Positions 35,945 through 47,721 of a stretch of 64,000 nucleotides of DNA are shown here, piece after piece. The notes beneath the pieces are model-generated. The model had not been told where the DNA came from. It did not search any database and saw nothing but the letters and a program-made list of their open reading frames with translations. The position numbers were made by a program, and so were the translations under genes. The DNA is from Chrysogorgia sp. JL179-B06 (Eukaryota > Cnidaria > Anthozoa > Scleralcyonacea > Chrysogorgiidae), in NCBI GenBank assembly GCA_035772405.1, contig JAYKKM010000379.1, positions 1,010,001-1,074,000 on the forward strand, read 5' to 3'. Positions within the stretch are counted from its first letter, which is position 1, and each line of letters opens with the position of its first letter.

Positions 35945-36450
35945 TATAGAAGACCCACGTTGAAAAGGACCGGAAATGTAATGTACCGGGCAAGTTAACC
36001 GCACGACCAGAACGTGTTCTTGGCGGCGTAGGTGTGGGTATGAGCATCGGAACAGGAGGTGGTAATCGTGTAGAAGGTGCATCGGGTACAGGAGTTGGTG
36101 AACAGCTGCAGAAGGTAAGAACGCTGGTTTGAGTCGATCGATAGAAACCGTGTCATGACGTCCGTTCTTATTGATGGTGTAATATTTTTCGTTGCGTTGA
36201 ACTACAAGGAAGGGTCCATCGTAGGGTCGCTGTAGTGGTGTTTTTACAGCATCATGTCGGACGAAAACGTAAGTAGCTTGTTTCAAAGCGTTAGGTACAT
36301 GGGCTGATCGGTTCCCATGGTGCCGTGCAGGAACAGGGCGTTGGTTGTTCATTATATCGCGGAGTCGATCAAGAAGTAAGGTGGGGTCGACGGGAGTCCG
36401 ACTTTCGTCCTGAAATAATTCGCCAGGGAGACGTAGCGTAGTTCCGTAGA

Positions 36451-37863
36451 CTAATTCTGCAACACTGCATTGGAGATCTTCTTTAACGGAAGTGCGTATG
36501 CCTGTGGACCTTTGAGACGGGCTCTCAAGGACGCCTTCAGTTGCCGGTGAAAGCGTTCAACAATCCCATTTGATTGCGGATGGTACGCGGTTGTGCGATT
36601 TCGTTTGATTCCCAGAAGATGCATGAGTGATTTCCAAAGAGCGGACTCGAATTGGGAACCGCGGTCGGATGTGATACTCCTGGGAAGACCGAATCGTGAA
36701 ATCCAACCGTGCAGCAAAGCCTGGGCACAAGATTCGGTCGTGATGTTGGTCATGGGGATTGCTTCCGTCCAACGAGTATAACGGTCAATACACGTAAAGA
36801 GGTAACGGAAGCCAGAAGACTGGGGAAGGGGGCCGACAATGTCGACGTGAATGTCATCAAAGCGTTTGTCAGGGAGATCGAACTCGTGAAGGGGGGCCGT
36901 CGTGTGTCTCTGGATTTTCGACTGTTGGCATGAATTGCACGTTTTTGTCCAGCGACAAACGTCTCGGTTTAACCCATTCCACACGAAGCGTGCTTTGATG
37001 AGCTTACAGGTAGCTTTGGTTCCCGGATGAGCTAAGTCGTGTAACAGGTGGAAGATTTCTGGGCGGAATGGTGCGGGTACGACCGGACGGGCATGACCTT
37101 GTGAAATGTCACAGAGAAGCGTGAGGTTGTTAGCACCCTCCAAAGGAATATCCACAAGTTTCAGGCTGGTATGACCTGTCTTTAACTGCTGCGTCTCATG
37201 GTCGGTGACTTGTATACGTGCCATCGCCTGGAAGTCGATTTCCGTGTAAGATGTTGCGTTGATTTGCACGCGGGAAAAGGCATCAGCCATCGCGTTGTTA
37301 TTGCCTTTGATGTGGCGCAAGTCGGTAGTAAACTCAGAAATGAAAGCTAGCTGGCGGATTTGACGAGGAGACCGCTGGTTTGATCCTTTCGTGATGGCTG
37401 AAGTTAACGGTTTATGGTCCGTGTAAATATGAAACGCACGACCTTCGACGAACCAACGAAAATGACGGATGGCGAGATAGATGGCTAACAGTTCACGATC
37501 AAAGGTACTGTATCTAGTTTCCGCTGGTTTGAGTTTACGTGAGCAGAAGGCGATCGGGCGCCACGCGTGGTCAATAAACTGCTCTAAGACTGCCCCCACT
37601 CCGTTATCTGATGCATCAGACGTGATACATGTTGGGGCGTCATGCTGGGGATGGCCCAACATTGTCGCACCAGCCAAGGCTGATTTGCAGAACTCGAAAG
37701 ACTCTTGACAGTCCGCAGACCAAGTGTATCTGGGGTAGGCTTTGTCCTCTTCACCAGCTTTTGACGTGCTAGCGAGGTGAGGTATGAAACGGTGGTAGAA
37801 ATTGACCATCCCGAGGAACTCACGTAGGCTCTTCTTGTCCTCTGGTCGAGAGAAGTTGGCCAC
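36451..37863 (-). CDS. gypsy 2 RNase H and integrase
   Basis: A single open frame of 470 codons. It starts in the RT-RNase H connection ([15 protein letters not shown]), then RNase H with [28 protein letters not shown] and TDHKPL, and [15 protein letters not shown]. Integrase follows: an H-H-C-C zinc domain ([13 protein letters not shown]), catalytic Asp in VDIVGPL, second Asp in SDRGSQFES, and [19 protein letters not shown]. The frame is cut by a shift near 36455; the C-terminal part continues at 36352-35950 (QRPYDGPFLVVQR, TVSIDRLKPA). Confidence 0.9.
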   Translation of the reverse strand: MANFSRPEDKKSLREFLGMVNFYHRFIPHLASTSKAGEEDKAYPRYTWSADCQESFEFCKSALAGATMLGHPQHDAPTCITSDASDNGVGAVLEQFIDHAWRPIAFCSRKLKPAETRYSTFDRELLAIYLAIRHFRWFVEGRAFHIYTDHKPLTSAITKGSNQRSPRQIRQLAFISEFTTDLRHIKGNNNAMADAFSRVQINATSYTEIDFQAMARIQVTDHETQQLKTGHTSLKLVDIPLEGANNLTLLCDISQGHARPVVPAPFRPEIFHLLHDLAHPGTKATCKLIKARFVWNGLNRDVCRWTKTCNSCQQSKIQRHTTAPLHEFDLPDKRFDDIHVDIVGPLPQSSGFRYLFTCIDRYTRWTEAIPMTNITTESCAQALLHGWISRFGLPRSITSDRGSQFESALWKSLMHLLGIKRNRTTAYHPQSNGIVERFHRQLKASLRARLKGPQAYALPLKKISNAVLQN

Positions 37864-38602
37864 AGCGTGGACGCGGTCGGGCAGAGGTGAGATGCCTTGT
37901 GCGTGGACGCGCGATGCCCTAAGAAGGACAATTGTGAACGACCGAATTCACACTTCTTAGGATTGACGATGAGACCATAAAGCTCCAGGCGTTGAAAAAG
38001 TTGGCGGAGATGTTCTCGATGTTCGACAGCATTACGGCTGAAAACCAATATGTCATCTATGTAGACGAAAACAAAATCGAGATCACGACATACTTTGTCC
38101 ATGAACCGTTGAAATGTCTGGGCCGCGTTGCGAAGGCCATAAGGCATTTGATTGAATTCAAAAAGACCAAACGGGGTGATCACTGCCGTTTTGTGGATAT
38201 CCTCTGGGGCCACAGGGATTTGATGGTAGGCCCGAACGAGATCGATTTTCGAAAATAATGTACATCCTGCGAGGCTGGATGAAAAATCTTGGACGTGTGG
38301 AATTGGATATCAATCCGGTTTGGTTGCAGCGTTTAGCGCGCGATAATCGCCACAGGGGCGCCAATCTCCGTTGGATTTGGGCACCATGTGAAGTGGAGAC
38401 GACCAGTTGCTAGATGTGGTTCGCACTGTATCTGAGGATAGCATACGATCGAACTCCGCTTTTTCAGCCACGTACTTTTCGGGGGAAAGGCGTCTTGCTT
38501 TAGCGAAGGTCGGTGGACCGGTGGTAGTGATGTGGTGTTGAATGTTGTGCTTTGCATGGGGTTCAGTAATAACAGGTTCGATGACAGCGGGAAACTCTGC
38601 AA
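37864..38602 (-). pseudogene. gypsy 2 reverse transcriptase
   Basis: Frames joined by a shift near 38210-38260 contain the [20 protein letters not shown] region, [25 protein letters not shown] (catalytic Y-x-D-D) and [16 protein letters not shown] thumb residues. Another shift near 37900 separates it from the RNase H-integrase frame. Confidence 0.85.
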
Positions 38603-39090
38603 AATAGCGTCAAACTCGTTGGGTTGAGGGTTGCATTGGTTGCTATGTTGTTGAGACGTAGCTGGCTGAAAGTCGATTGCTGTGTAGAGACAGAGTGGGA
38701 CGTGGACGTGTCAACGAGGCAGGAATTGCCGATATCAACAAGAAGACAATTGTGACGTAAAAAGTCTGCTCCCAAAATAGGTTGGGTGACGTCAGCGACT
38801 AAGAAGGTCCCACGTGAATTTCCGGTGGAGTCCAATATCTAGGGTCAGGTTGCGTTTACCATATAATCGTTGGCAGCCTTGAGAACAATGTTTTGTTTGC
38901 GATTGAGCCTATCATGTCGCGTGGCTGGAAGAACACTGACCTTTGCGCCAGTGTCGATAAGAAAGCGGGTTTGTGAATGTTTATCAAACACATATAATAG
39001 GCGGCTGTTAGGACTCCCGGACACCTGCGCCTCTACTGGGGGGCGGGCTTGTCGTTTTCCGTCGACGAAAACGAGCATGGCTGACGGCAT
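38563..39090 (-). pseudogene. gypsy 2 aspartic protease
   Basis: Visible are FDKHSQTRFLIDTGAKVSVL, with the catalytic D-T-G, and after a frameshift near 38840 GTFLVADVTQPILGADFL, the second conserved protease segment. It would process gag-pol; the shift prevents this. Confidence 0.85.
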
Positions 39091-39785
39091 TTCGTAGCGC
39101 GAGCACCGAACTTGCTATGGTTCCAACAGACTTCCTGAACCGAGGTGTCTGAATTTGCTGGTGGTTTGATAGCGGGTCCAGGCGCTTAAGGATCTTGTTG
39201 AGATCAGATCGGATCGACGCCAGTTCCACGGAATCGGATGTCTCAACTTGAGCAAACGGAGGGGCGGGGCTCTGTTATCTCCATCATTCCATCTGCAATC
39301 AATGCCAATTCAGTCAAAGCCGTGCTTGGGTGTGACAACAAACTGACTTGCACATTACTGGGAAGGCGCTGGAGAAATAATTCTCGTAGAATATCGCTTT
39401 CGTTGTTACCGTGGAGTTGTTTGAGGCGCCGGAGAAGTTGCGAAGGTTTGCGGTCGCCTAACTCCTCGACGTGTAGAAGTTGTTGGATCTTTTGTCGCTT
39501 GGAAATGGACACCCTCTCCGTAAGTGAGGCTTTTAAAACGTCGAATGGATTTGTAGTAGGAGGGGTTATAATTATATCTCGGACTTCTGTTGCAGCTTCT
39601 GGTGACAATGCAGCAACAACGTGAGAAAATTTCGTCCCTTGCGATGTTATCTGCTTCAGAGCAAACTGAGCTTCGACCTCGGAAGGCCAAAATGGTGGAA
39701 TTTTGACGGCGACGGCGTGTGTTGTTATTGGATTTGGCGTTAGTACCGGTACAGTATTCGTATCGCTGGACGAACCAGTAGCCAT
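39008..39785 (-). pseudogene. gypsy 2 gag
   Basis: Capsid/nucleocapsid protein that packages the element RNA. The start MATGSSSD is followed by AVKIPPFWPSEVEAQFALK, then FSHVVAALSPEAATEVRDII, EELGDRKPSQLLRRLKQL and LFLQRLPSNVQ, the standard capsid series. A frameshift at about 39260 ends the frame early; beyond it SVELASIRSDLNKILKRLDP and a CWNHSKFGARATKC zinc-knuckle-like box continue in another frame. Non-functional as it stands. Confidence 0.85.
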
Positions 39786-39817
39786 ATCGAACGTATGAGC
39801 AACGTCGGGGTCACCAA

Positions 39818-39986
39818 TGTAGTAAGTTACCAATGTTAATCTTTATTCATTTGTCCCAAAAAGCGTATAACAATATAATATCAACTCGTATTTACATCCT
39901 GGTCTAGATCTCCCGTCTATACTTTATGTAAGCCTCAATATACGAAACTCGAGTCCCAGGACGCGAGTCCCAGGTCCTCCACAACA
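39818..39986 (-). repeat. gypsy 2 5' LTR
   Basis: On the minus strand it begins TGTTGTGGAGGACC and ends CTTACTACA, followed directly by TTGGTGACCCCGACG, the usual leader next to the LTR in this gypsy lineage. An AATAAA near its end could be the polyadenylation signal. The 169-base length is short but acceptable. Confidence 0.65.
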
Positions 39987-40004
39987 TCATTGAAATATTT
40001 AGTT

Positions 40005-40520
40005 TAAAAGTAGGGTTAGTATTCCTTTATTTCAGGGTTAGGACTAGAGTTTTTATTTGGGTTATGGGTAGGTTAACGTTTTTGTTCTTGTAAAGCTTCT
40101 GAATCTTGAGAAAATAACTAGGTTGATATGTCTATGACGTAGTCTGTGTCCATTATGTGTCCGGTACACGAAGGAGATGCCCAACGAAGAACAACAATCA
40201 AATCCCAGATTAATTCCCTCGATGAGAATCGTTATGATATCATTAATTACGTTGCATTCAAATATTAGAATAATTTAACTATTTAATACAGGACCCTTTT
40301 TGCCCGAATAGAGCAAATTTTTCGGACAACTGGGGGCAGCCCTCCAGCGGCCCTCCTGTTGTGCGGGTACAAGAGGGCCGCTTCACTCCTAATAGTGGAC
40401 CGAAAAGCCTCGTTTTCATGACATCGCCGCCATATTTGCAATCGGTCGCATACATGTCAACTTTTGTCAGACTGGATGATTTTTCGTATGACATGTTGCC
40501 ATATCCGTAACAAGTGTTAC
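40005..40520. other. stretch without a recognised gene
   Basis: The first 170 bases are the reverse-orientation copy of the 31556-31725 repeat. The 71-codon minus frame at 40494-40279 has no domain. A lone hAT-type end (CAGTGGCGTAACGC) lies just beyond, at 40655. Confidence 0.55.
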
Positions 40521-40529
40521 GTTAAAAAT

Positions 40530-40654
40530 CGTTTGCAAGCGCCGTGTTCTCACATGCGTTCAGTAACGTTTGCAAGCGCCGTGTTCTCACATGCGTTCAG
40601 TAACGTTTGCAAGCGCCGTGTTCTCACATGCGTTCAGTAACGTTTGCAAGCGCC
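40530..40654. repeat. 37-bp tandem repeat, 3.4 units
   Basis: Identical units starting CGTTTGCAAGCGCCGTGTTC at 40530, 40567 and 40604, and a partial unit at 40641 that is cut by the hAT-like end at 40655. Confidence 0.97.
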
Positions 40655-40916
40655 CAGTGGCGTAACGCTCACTAGGTATAGGGTTAGGTCTAGAAACCGA
40701 CCCAGTTGGGGCCCCTGTCAAAAATGGAGTGGAAGATTATAATGAAAAATGATAATATAGAAGTTGATCGTTCATGGGTTCCCGTCTACCTCTGTTACGC
40801 CACAACCTTGGTACGAGGGCAATCTATTTGCTCGTCAATGCCTTGTATTTGCTCGTCAATGCCTTGTATTTGCTCGTAGGCCACTTCCTTATATGGAATA
40901 CGTACTAGAAGGGCAT

Positions 40917-41658
40917 GTACTAAAACCCGAAACGGCGAAACGAACGAAACAAGCGAAACGACGAAACGAAACAAGCGAAACGGCGAAACGAACGAAACAA
41001 GCGAAACGACGAAACGAAACGAGCGAAACAAACGAAACGACGAAACTAAACGAAACGACGAAATGAAACATAAAATCCAAAATAATTCACAAAAAAGTCA
41101 AAAGCTTCGAACATATTTCGAACCAGGGCCACTTTCACGAATGATTTCTTCGCGAACAATGCAAAAAATATAGGAGCTGGCAAGGTAAAATATAGCGTAA
41201 AAGAAAGCCAAGAAAATTCTTCACAAGATTTGTATAATTGTATTGATGGCAAAGTTACGGATAAAATATTGTAAGTTTTATTTAACATGATAAATATGAA
41301 ATATATTATATTTAATAAAAGTTTTGTTGACATTATAAATATGACAGTGACCGAACTTGGTGTCAAATTTCTCTAACTAAAACATACCGTTCAAAAAATA
41401 TACAAATCTAGTACATTCTTAATCTCTTAAATATTAAATTAAATCAGTAATTTGGGGAAGAAGACCAAGAAGAGTTGGAGAGACCAAAGAGGTCGCGTCA
41501 AACTGTGGTTAAACATTAACTAACATCCATCAAAAGTCGAAGAAGACAGGAAGTAACATCGCGACAGCGACCGAAATTCGACCGAACACTTTGAAAATCC
41601 GAATTAAAATCCGAGTACCTTTTTTACTCGTTTTGTTTCGTCGTTTCGGGTTTTAGTA
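40917..41658. mobile_element. TIR element with CGAAAC repeats
   Basis: Termini GTACTAAAACCCGAAACG and the complement CGTTTCGGGTTTTAGTAC. The left subterminal 140 bases are a run of CGAAACGA(A)-type units; a few appear at the right end. The open frames across this run are repeat artefacts. No transposase found. 41660-42107 shows nothing recognisable. Confidence 0.85.
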
Positions 41659-42560
41659 CATGGCTGACCAGCGGGTGAGGGTCTGGGGATGAGAATGTGT
41701 CTGATTTGACGACTTCAAGGAGCGGGGGTGGTAACGTGACGCATGTTACATATACGGGCTCGGCGCGTGAAACAGGGTGGTAACGTGAGGTTACATATAC
41801 GGGCTCTTTACTTGAGTAATGTTCAATTTGCGTTTAACTTTCGCTGTTCACGTTACCATTCAAGGGATATTATAGGGAAGGCTAGGGGGGACGCGGGCTC
41901 TGGGAACGAGATTGGGAAGGCGCCTGATAACTTTATTAAAAACCAAAAATTTTGCTTCACTACTGAGTAGTTATAACGTTAAAAAATGCCCTGAGACAAA
42001 CAAACCCAATTGAATCTCAAGGGATTCCTAAATAGCCATTTTCTATTATTGGGAATGCAAGAATAAACAAGAATAATTATAGACTCAGATAAACATACAT
42101 ACTGACGCAGTGTTTCCACTTTGCAGGAAATTTCCTGATTTTAGGAAATCCTGACTTCAAAAGGAAATTTTCAGGATGAGTTAGAATCTCAGGAAATCTC
42201 AGGAAAATCAGGAAATATCAAAAAATCTAAAGAGATTGAGGTGGAATGTGTAAATATTTGATATCTTAGGCAGGCATGGTCAGTTAATATGATAATTTTT
42301 ATGTTAGCGCTATTTGACTATTTCATCTTTTTTGGTAATTTCGTTACATATTTTCTAATTTTCACACAGCCTGCGAGCAGGCTCATTTGATTTGACCACG
42401 CGTCCCCAAAACACCCTGTGAGCCCAATAATAGCTAGCCTGCGTACAGACGCTCGCGGGCGCAAAAAGGCGGCGCTAAGTAGCGTCTGTGCAGAGCCAAA
42501 TTGTGTGTTCTGTAATTTATGCCGATTATTCGCAATAGATTGTATTTATGCCTTATAGTA

Positions 42561-43959
42561 TACAACCTCGTACCCAGGGCCTATCTCCGCCCGCCGCCGA
42601 CCCCCCGCCACGCGCGCTGCGAAAAGGCCCTGGCAGGGGCTGGTCACGTGTCACCCAGATTCTGGGTGATAACAAAAATTAATTTAGTGGGAGGGGATGG
42701 TACGTTTTGGTTGTCCAGGTGCAGCTACTGGCGGCATGTAATGGCTCCGATACTGAAGTTTTATCCTGTCGTAGATGGAATCGATCTTTCCTCGAACCGT
42801 CGCGGACTCCGCACGCTGTAAGAAGTTGAAAATGTGTCAAAAGCTCATGGCGACGTGCTTCAGCGAAACAAAGCGCTTCCTGAACTCATCTGTCGTCGTT
42901 GAGAAAGAAAAGTAAAGAACGCTTCAAATTTAAAGAAAATTATTGCTAACACGCGAAAGTTACTTATCCAGAATTCAGCCGATTTAAAAGGTGCATTGAA
43001 ATATCGCCGTCTGCCCTTTCCCTAGAGAAATATTTCTAAACCGACGCCGCCTCGTCGTCTTCAATTTTCAAAGGTTAGTTTTAAAATCATCAGTTGTTGT
43101 TTTAATCTAAAATATATAATAACATCATGACAGAACGTTGACGCTTTATAACTGCCTTTTTACATTGAAAGAGTTGAATAGAGATAACAATGATCGTCAC
43201 TGCGTCAAGTGATTTTCATAATAGCATATTTCCAATGTAGACATGTTAACCCGAAATTTTCGAAGTTGACAGAAAATGGAAAATAACACTGCGTACGCAA
43301 CACTGTGTACTTTGTTATTTCGAATGTCTAGGATAGTATTATGCTTGTGTCACTTCATATTAAATTAAAATATTTCGCAAATATAAGTAATTCGATCGAT
43401 CGGATATTAAAATACTATATTTGGGATAAATACTATCAATAGACATTCGAAATAACAAAGTAGACAGTGCTGCATAGACTGTTTCTTTTCTATTATTAAA
43501 ATCACTTGACGCAGTGACGATCATTTCTATCTCTGTTCAAAAGGCAGTTAAGCGGTAAACGTTATTATATATTTTGGATTGAGTCAACAACTGATAATTT
43601 TAAAACTAACCTTTGAAATTGAAGATGACGAGGCGGCGTCGGTTTTGAAGTTCAAAAACGTTCTTTTCGACAAAGGGACAGACGGCGTTCTTGCAGTACT
43701 GTATGTGGAGTCCTCAAGGGATTCGCAGAGTCGATAGAACAAAAAATCGATTCCATCACAGGATAAAACTTCTTCGCATCAGTGGCAAGGTGCAGCAACT
43801 GGCATATAATGGCCACCGGACAACCTCCCCCTCCCACAAATTTTTTGTTATCACCCAGAATCTGGGTGACACGTGACCAGCCCCTGCCAGGGCCTTTTCG
43901 CAGCGCGCGTGGCGGGGGGTCGGCGGCGGGCGGAGATAGGCCCTGGGTACGAGGTTGTA
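42561..43959. mobile_element. 1.4-kb giant foldback element
   Basis: TA-flanked palindrome with arms of about 600-700 bases starting TACAACCTCGTACCCAGGGC. Arms share GACGCCGCCTCGTC and ATGATCGTCACTGCGTCAAG near the middle; the loop is about 43345-43425. It is nearly all arm, with no gene. Confidence 0.9.
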
Positions 43960-43966
43960 TAGTATA

Positions 43967-44192
43967 GACTTGCTCCAAGTCTGCCTCTTGATTGTTTCGG
44001 GTTTATTTAAAGACGGGTTTGTTTCGAGAAGACGGGTTTATTTCGAGAGTGGTTTGGTTTCAAAGACGGGTTTGTTTCAAGGTTTTGAAAAGAACCTGTC
44101 TCGAAACCTCGCTCGAAACAAACCCGTATTCTCGAAGCAAACCCGTCTTTAAACAAAGCCGAAACAATCAAGAGGCAGACTTGGAGCAAGTC
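43967..44192. mobile_element. 226-bp palindromic MITE (TA target)
   Basis: Perfect inverted termini (GACTTGCTCCAAGTCTGCCT...) of about 34 bases, flanked by TA, with imperfect GAGACGGGTTT units in both arms. It lies 7 bases from the giant foldback element. A half copy is at 3341-3550. Confidence 0.95.
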
Positions 44193-44827
44193 TATGCTTA
44201 TAGCAACTAACGAGTATTCAGTAAAAGTTTAAGAAATCATATGAAGAGCAAACTTAGTTCTAATAGACAAATAGGACAAGCTGAAAAGCTAAAACGAAAC
44301 AGCATATTAAACGAGAATCGGCACTCGACGGCTACCTGGAAATATCGTATGATTAACAATTCGATTTCCGCATCTCTTCGACTGTTTGATCATCCTTGAA
44401 CCAAAATTATGCCAACTATAAACAGTCATCCTTTGAAAGTATTAGCAAACTCTTTAATAGTCTCGTTTACAAGGAAACGTTGAGGTTCGTATTGAAAACG
44501 GAAGTAGTTCTTAACCAATTGAATATCGCGTATTAACTAAATTTTCTAAGCGACCAATCATGGTCTACTATTTAAATTCCTTATAGTAGCTACGTCACAT
44601 TCACAGACTATGACGTAGGCTAAATAATAGCCCACCTATAAGTATTACCCGAACTCTAAAAAAGCGCAAGAAGCCTCTGAGGAGGAGAGTGTGATTTGAC
44701 CATAGATTTGACCCGATAATTGGGAAATGATATCACGTGATAATGTCTTAAAAATCAGGAAATATCAGGAAATTTCAGACAAAAAAAAGGAAATCTGGAT
44801 TTCGATTGTGGAAGCACTGTACTGACG

Positions 44828-45720
44828 TCATTACCGTGCCGTTTGCAGGCTTCCAGCACGTTCCAGAGTACTTCTTCAGTCGCATCATCTTCATGTTCAA
44901 GAATTGTTCATTAATCTAAACCAGTAAGTATCTCTTTAAATCATTTACCATATTCTGTGGCTTTTAGGAATATTCAATCCCAAGAATTTTTTGCAATAGA
45001 TTCCTTAATCGTGAAGGATAATTGAATCGATGACATTGTGATTGTAATTGTAAAGTGTCGACTGTCGATTCATTTGAAACAAAAATTGACACATACTGAT
45101 ACACTCTAACTTTCTTTCTGTCACACTTGATTAGTATTTGCTCTTTTGCTCTGGCATTTGCCCTATAAACCTATGTATAAACGTAGTCGGTCACCAGTTT
45201 GTTTGTTTTGATAAAAAGGAAGTCGGAAATACTCGTAAAGGTGGAATAATGCAGACTCAAAGTATTAGTTAGCTCAAAGTAAGTTAGCTTAGTACGGCGG
45301 GCGTAGTCTCGTAGAATTCAACGACATGCTAACCCTAATATCACTAAAATCCTAATCCTAAACTTAACCAAAATACTAACCCTAACCAAAAAACTATGCA
45401 GAAAAGTTATCGAACTCGACCGGAAATCGATCGCGGTTCCACACACAATATACTTGTAACGTCCCATGTATATGAATTCATTGCTGTATCAATGAAATGA
45501 AAGTTTGGTTTAAAATCAGTGTATCTTCACACCGTGCTCTTGATCGTTGATTCGTGGTATTTATTTCTGAAGTTGCCAAATATTTCAGACATACAATAAA
45601 ATCACTTTGAGCCACTTAACATACATGTATATACAATAAAAAAACGTAATGTCTGGTGGCAAATTGAATTTTGAAAACCATAGTGTGGTAGTATATTCTA
45701 TGTATATTCTAGTAGGTTCT
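44828..45720. other. stretch without a recognised gene
   Basis: Imperfect CTAACCC-type words lie at 45330-45395. Nothing else was recognised. Confidence 0.55.
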
Positions 45721-45728
45721 ATGAGGGT

Positions 45729-45890
45729 ATAAATAGGGATCCTAACTTTACAATAATCATCCATTCCCTGATGAAGACACTATATTGGAGTGTCGAAACG
45801 TTGGGTCAGTAACTTTTAAAGTTACGTTCAAAAAACTTTTTAAAGCCAGAGTAGTGTCAAACTATGTCTGATTTATCACCTGGTTGCAAT
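45729..45890 (+). mobile_element. Penelope-like promoter/ribozyme fragment
   Basis: TATAAATAG at 45729-45737 is followed after about 30 bases by a hammerhead-like motif. The arrangement of TATA box then ribozyme at the predicted RNA start is that of Penelope-like pseudo-LTRs. No coding part is attached. The further stretch to 47240 shows only small TA runs (about 46195-46211, 46272-46283) and no gene. Confidence 0.5.
45765..45806 (+). ncRNA. hammerhead-like ribozyme
   Basis: CTGATGA (45768-45774), a perfect 6-bp helix II GACACT/AGTGTC with a 7-base loop, then GAAAC (45795-45799) and GTT as a possible cleavage triplet. Helix III would be two pairs (AC/GT) with no loop, and helix I two to three pairs (CC/GG), a minimal form that may need dimerisation. 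Confidence 0.55.
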
Positions 45891-47244
45891 GGGAAATTAT
45901 TTTTTTATACAAATTAAATAAGACATTAAGGTGAAATAGAACAATGTGCATTCAACTGCTAAAGCAGTTGTAATTCCTATTTATAGTATTTCTCATGATG
46001 CTTAGGTGTATTTTGAATAAACATTCACTTTCTATTTGGAATCATTTTATTTTTAATTTAAGAAATAGAAAGTAGTTGCCTGTGTTTATACATAGCCTGA
46101 TGCATGACAGTTTCTGTAAATACTTTCTAATTCTCCCAAACTCACTGGTGTATTTGCAAAAGATGCAACCTATGTAATTTGTATATATGGTAGTATATAT
46201 ATATATATATACATGTTGTGGACTTGTGGATGCCATTAGAGGCTGCTTATAGCCCACAGAGTCACAATGTTTGATATATATATATTTTTTATTGATGAAT
46301 TATTCTCACTGTCCCTACACTAACTATACTTTATTATATAAGTATTATTTATAATAATTACATGACAACTATGCCTTATCAGTCGCCCCATTGGCTTGAC
46401 ACAGAAAATACTGCTTCAGATAGTGAAAGCTATAACAAGCGGTCTGCCAGAGCCAGGGCGCATTCCTTTTAAACCCCATATGCTAAAGATACCTTAGGGC
46501 TTTCAAGTGCTGTGCCAAGAGAGGTTGAGAAGCAGGCTTTTAGCCAGGATTTCAAAACTGGCCATCCAAAATTTTGGTGGGCGTGGACATGAAAACATAT
46601 TGGTGGGTGTGGCTGTGAGCAACTGAGCTTATCAAACATATTAAACAGCAGTTTTATTAAACAACATTTTTGCTACTTCATGTTACAGCATATATACACG
46701 TTAAATTGATCTTGCAATCAATCGTCATGTCCATGCATGCATGTTCTTGACAAAAATTAGTGAGAAAATCTACAGAATAGTTAAAATAAACAGCAGCTAA
46801 CAGAAATCAAGAAACATTAGAAATCAGGAAATATTATAAAACTGTACTTATGATTAATGTTTTAAAGTTGTGATGATGACTTGTGGTGCCGTGTCCAAGT
46901 TAATATTTAATATTCTATTAAATATATTTGGTCTTGTAATAAACTTACATGAACCGGGCTATATGTGATGTACAGTCACACAGACAAAAAAATGACAAAA
47001 TTAGTGGGTGGGATACTGAAAATCATGGTAGTAGTATCCAGAAGTGAGATACTGGATTCTCAGGAGGGATACTAAAACTTTGAACCCTGGTATCCCAGTG
47101 GAATACTGAAAAAAATTAAATTTCAGACCCTGACTAGTATATTCAATTTGAAAACCTACACAAAACATATATATCAAGCGACAGAAATGAACCAATAATT
47201 TCAATAATTACTAAATCCTTTTTAATTAATTGGTTACTGAATGT

Positions 47245-47460
47245 CATAGGTGTAGAACTGGGGGGGGGGGGGGGTGCTGTTTACTAATGTAAACAGTTTG
47301 ACTTTTTCCGTAGCACAAGCACTAACTTTTGTGATGAATTTATGAAGAACAAGCAATCTGTAAACAAATTAATCATGTACTGTAAAATATTTGGTTGCAT
47401 TTTTGGTTTTAGTTCAACAATTAGCAAAGGGGGTAGTCGCTGCTTCCCTGTGTGCCGTAC
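47245..47460. mobile_element. shortened copy of the 29887 hAT-like element
   Basis: Starts with a G run and continues with TGTAAACAGTTTGACT through TTTTGGTTTTAGTTCAACAA, matching 30230-30380. The termini are degraded. Confidence 0.65.
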
Positions 47461-47721
47461 GTTTGGCCCAATACGAATTAAATTGCTTCCAATCTAGTGG
47501 CTGCAATATTAATTAGATTAGGGTAGAGGCGACATTCGCGACAATCCATGACATCATGTTATGGTGTCACAGGCGTTGGATATTTGTAAATCTCTATTGC
47601 TGACTTTGAGATAAAAAAAGTTAACCTCACGACCAACAGAAACGTATCATGAGTGTCAGAATACGGAAATTAAATGTACATTTGTACCTCGCCATTGTGG
47701 AATTTTGGCTGGGCCTATAAG

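Larger units (their letters stand above)
35947..39986 (-). mobile_element. Ty3/gypsy retrotransposon with one LTR (gypsy 2)
   Basis: Minus-strand element in the order LTR, gag, protease, reverse transcriptase, RNase H, integrase. The 5' LTR is 39986-39818. The expected 3' LTR was not found; the 3' end runs into the mariner MITE and a minisatellite. Numerous frameshifts break gag-pol, but the RNase H-integrase frame is open for 470 codons, so decay is moderate. Confidence 0.9.
42108..44819. mobile_element. 2.7-kb non-autonomous hAT hosting nested insertions
   Basis: Termini CAGTGTTTCCAC / GTGGAAGCACTG are flanked by a perfect 8-base duplication, TACTGACG (42100-42107 and 44820-44827). Subterminal AGGAAAT(T)TC words recur at both ends. 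The foldback element 42561-43959 and the MITE 43967-44192 lie inside it and account for most of its length. Confidence 0.92.

Noticed and set aside
40655..40803. Complete hAT MITE starting CAGTGGCGTAACGC
   Set aside because: The opposite end near 40790-40803 (TGTTACGCCAC) lacks the terminal CTG and there is no 8-base duplication.
40764..41066. 100-codon frame rich in Glu-Thr-Ala-Lys-Arg repeats
   Set aside because: It is translation of the CGAAAC subterminal repeat of a TIR element.
45330..45395. Telomere-like CTAACCC words as a telomeric or interstitial telomere repeat
   Set aside because: The words are irregularly spaced and degenerate, and recur as part of dispersed repeats at 13.0, 30.5, 31.7 and 40.0 kb.
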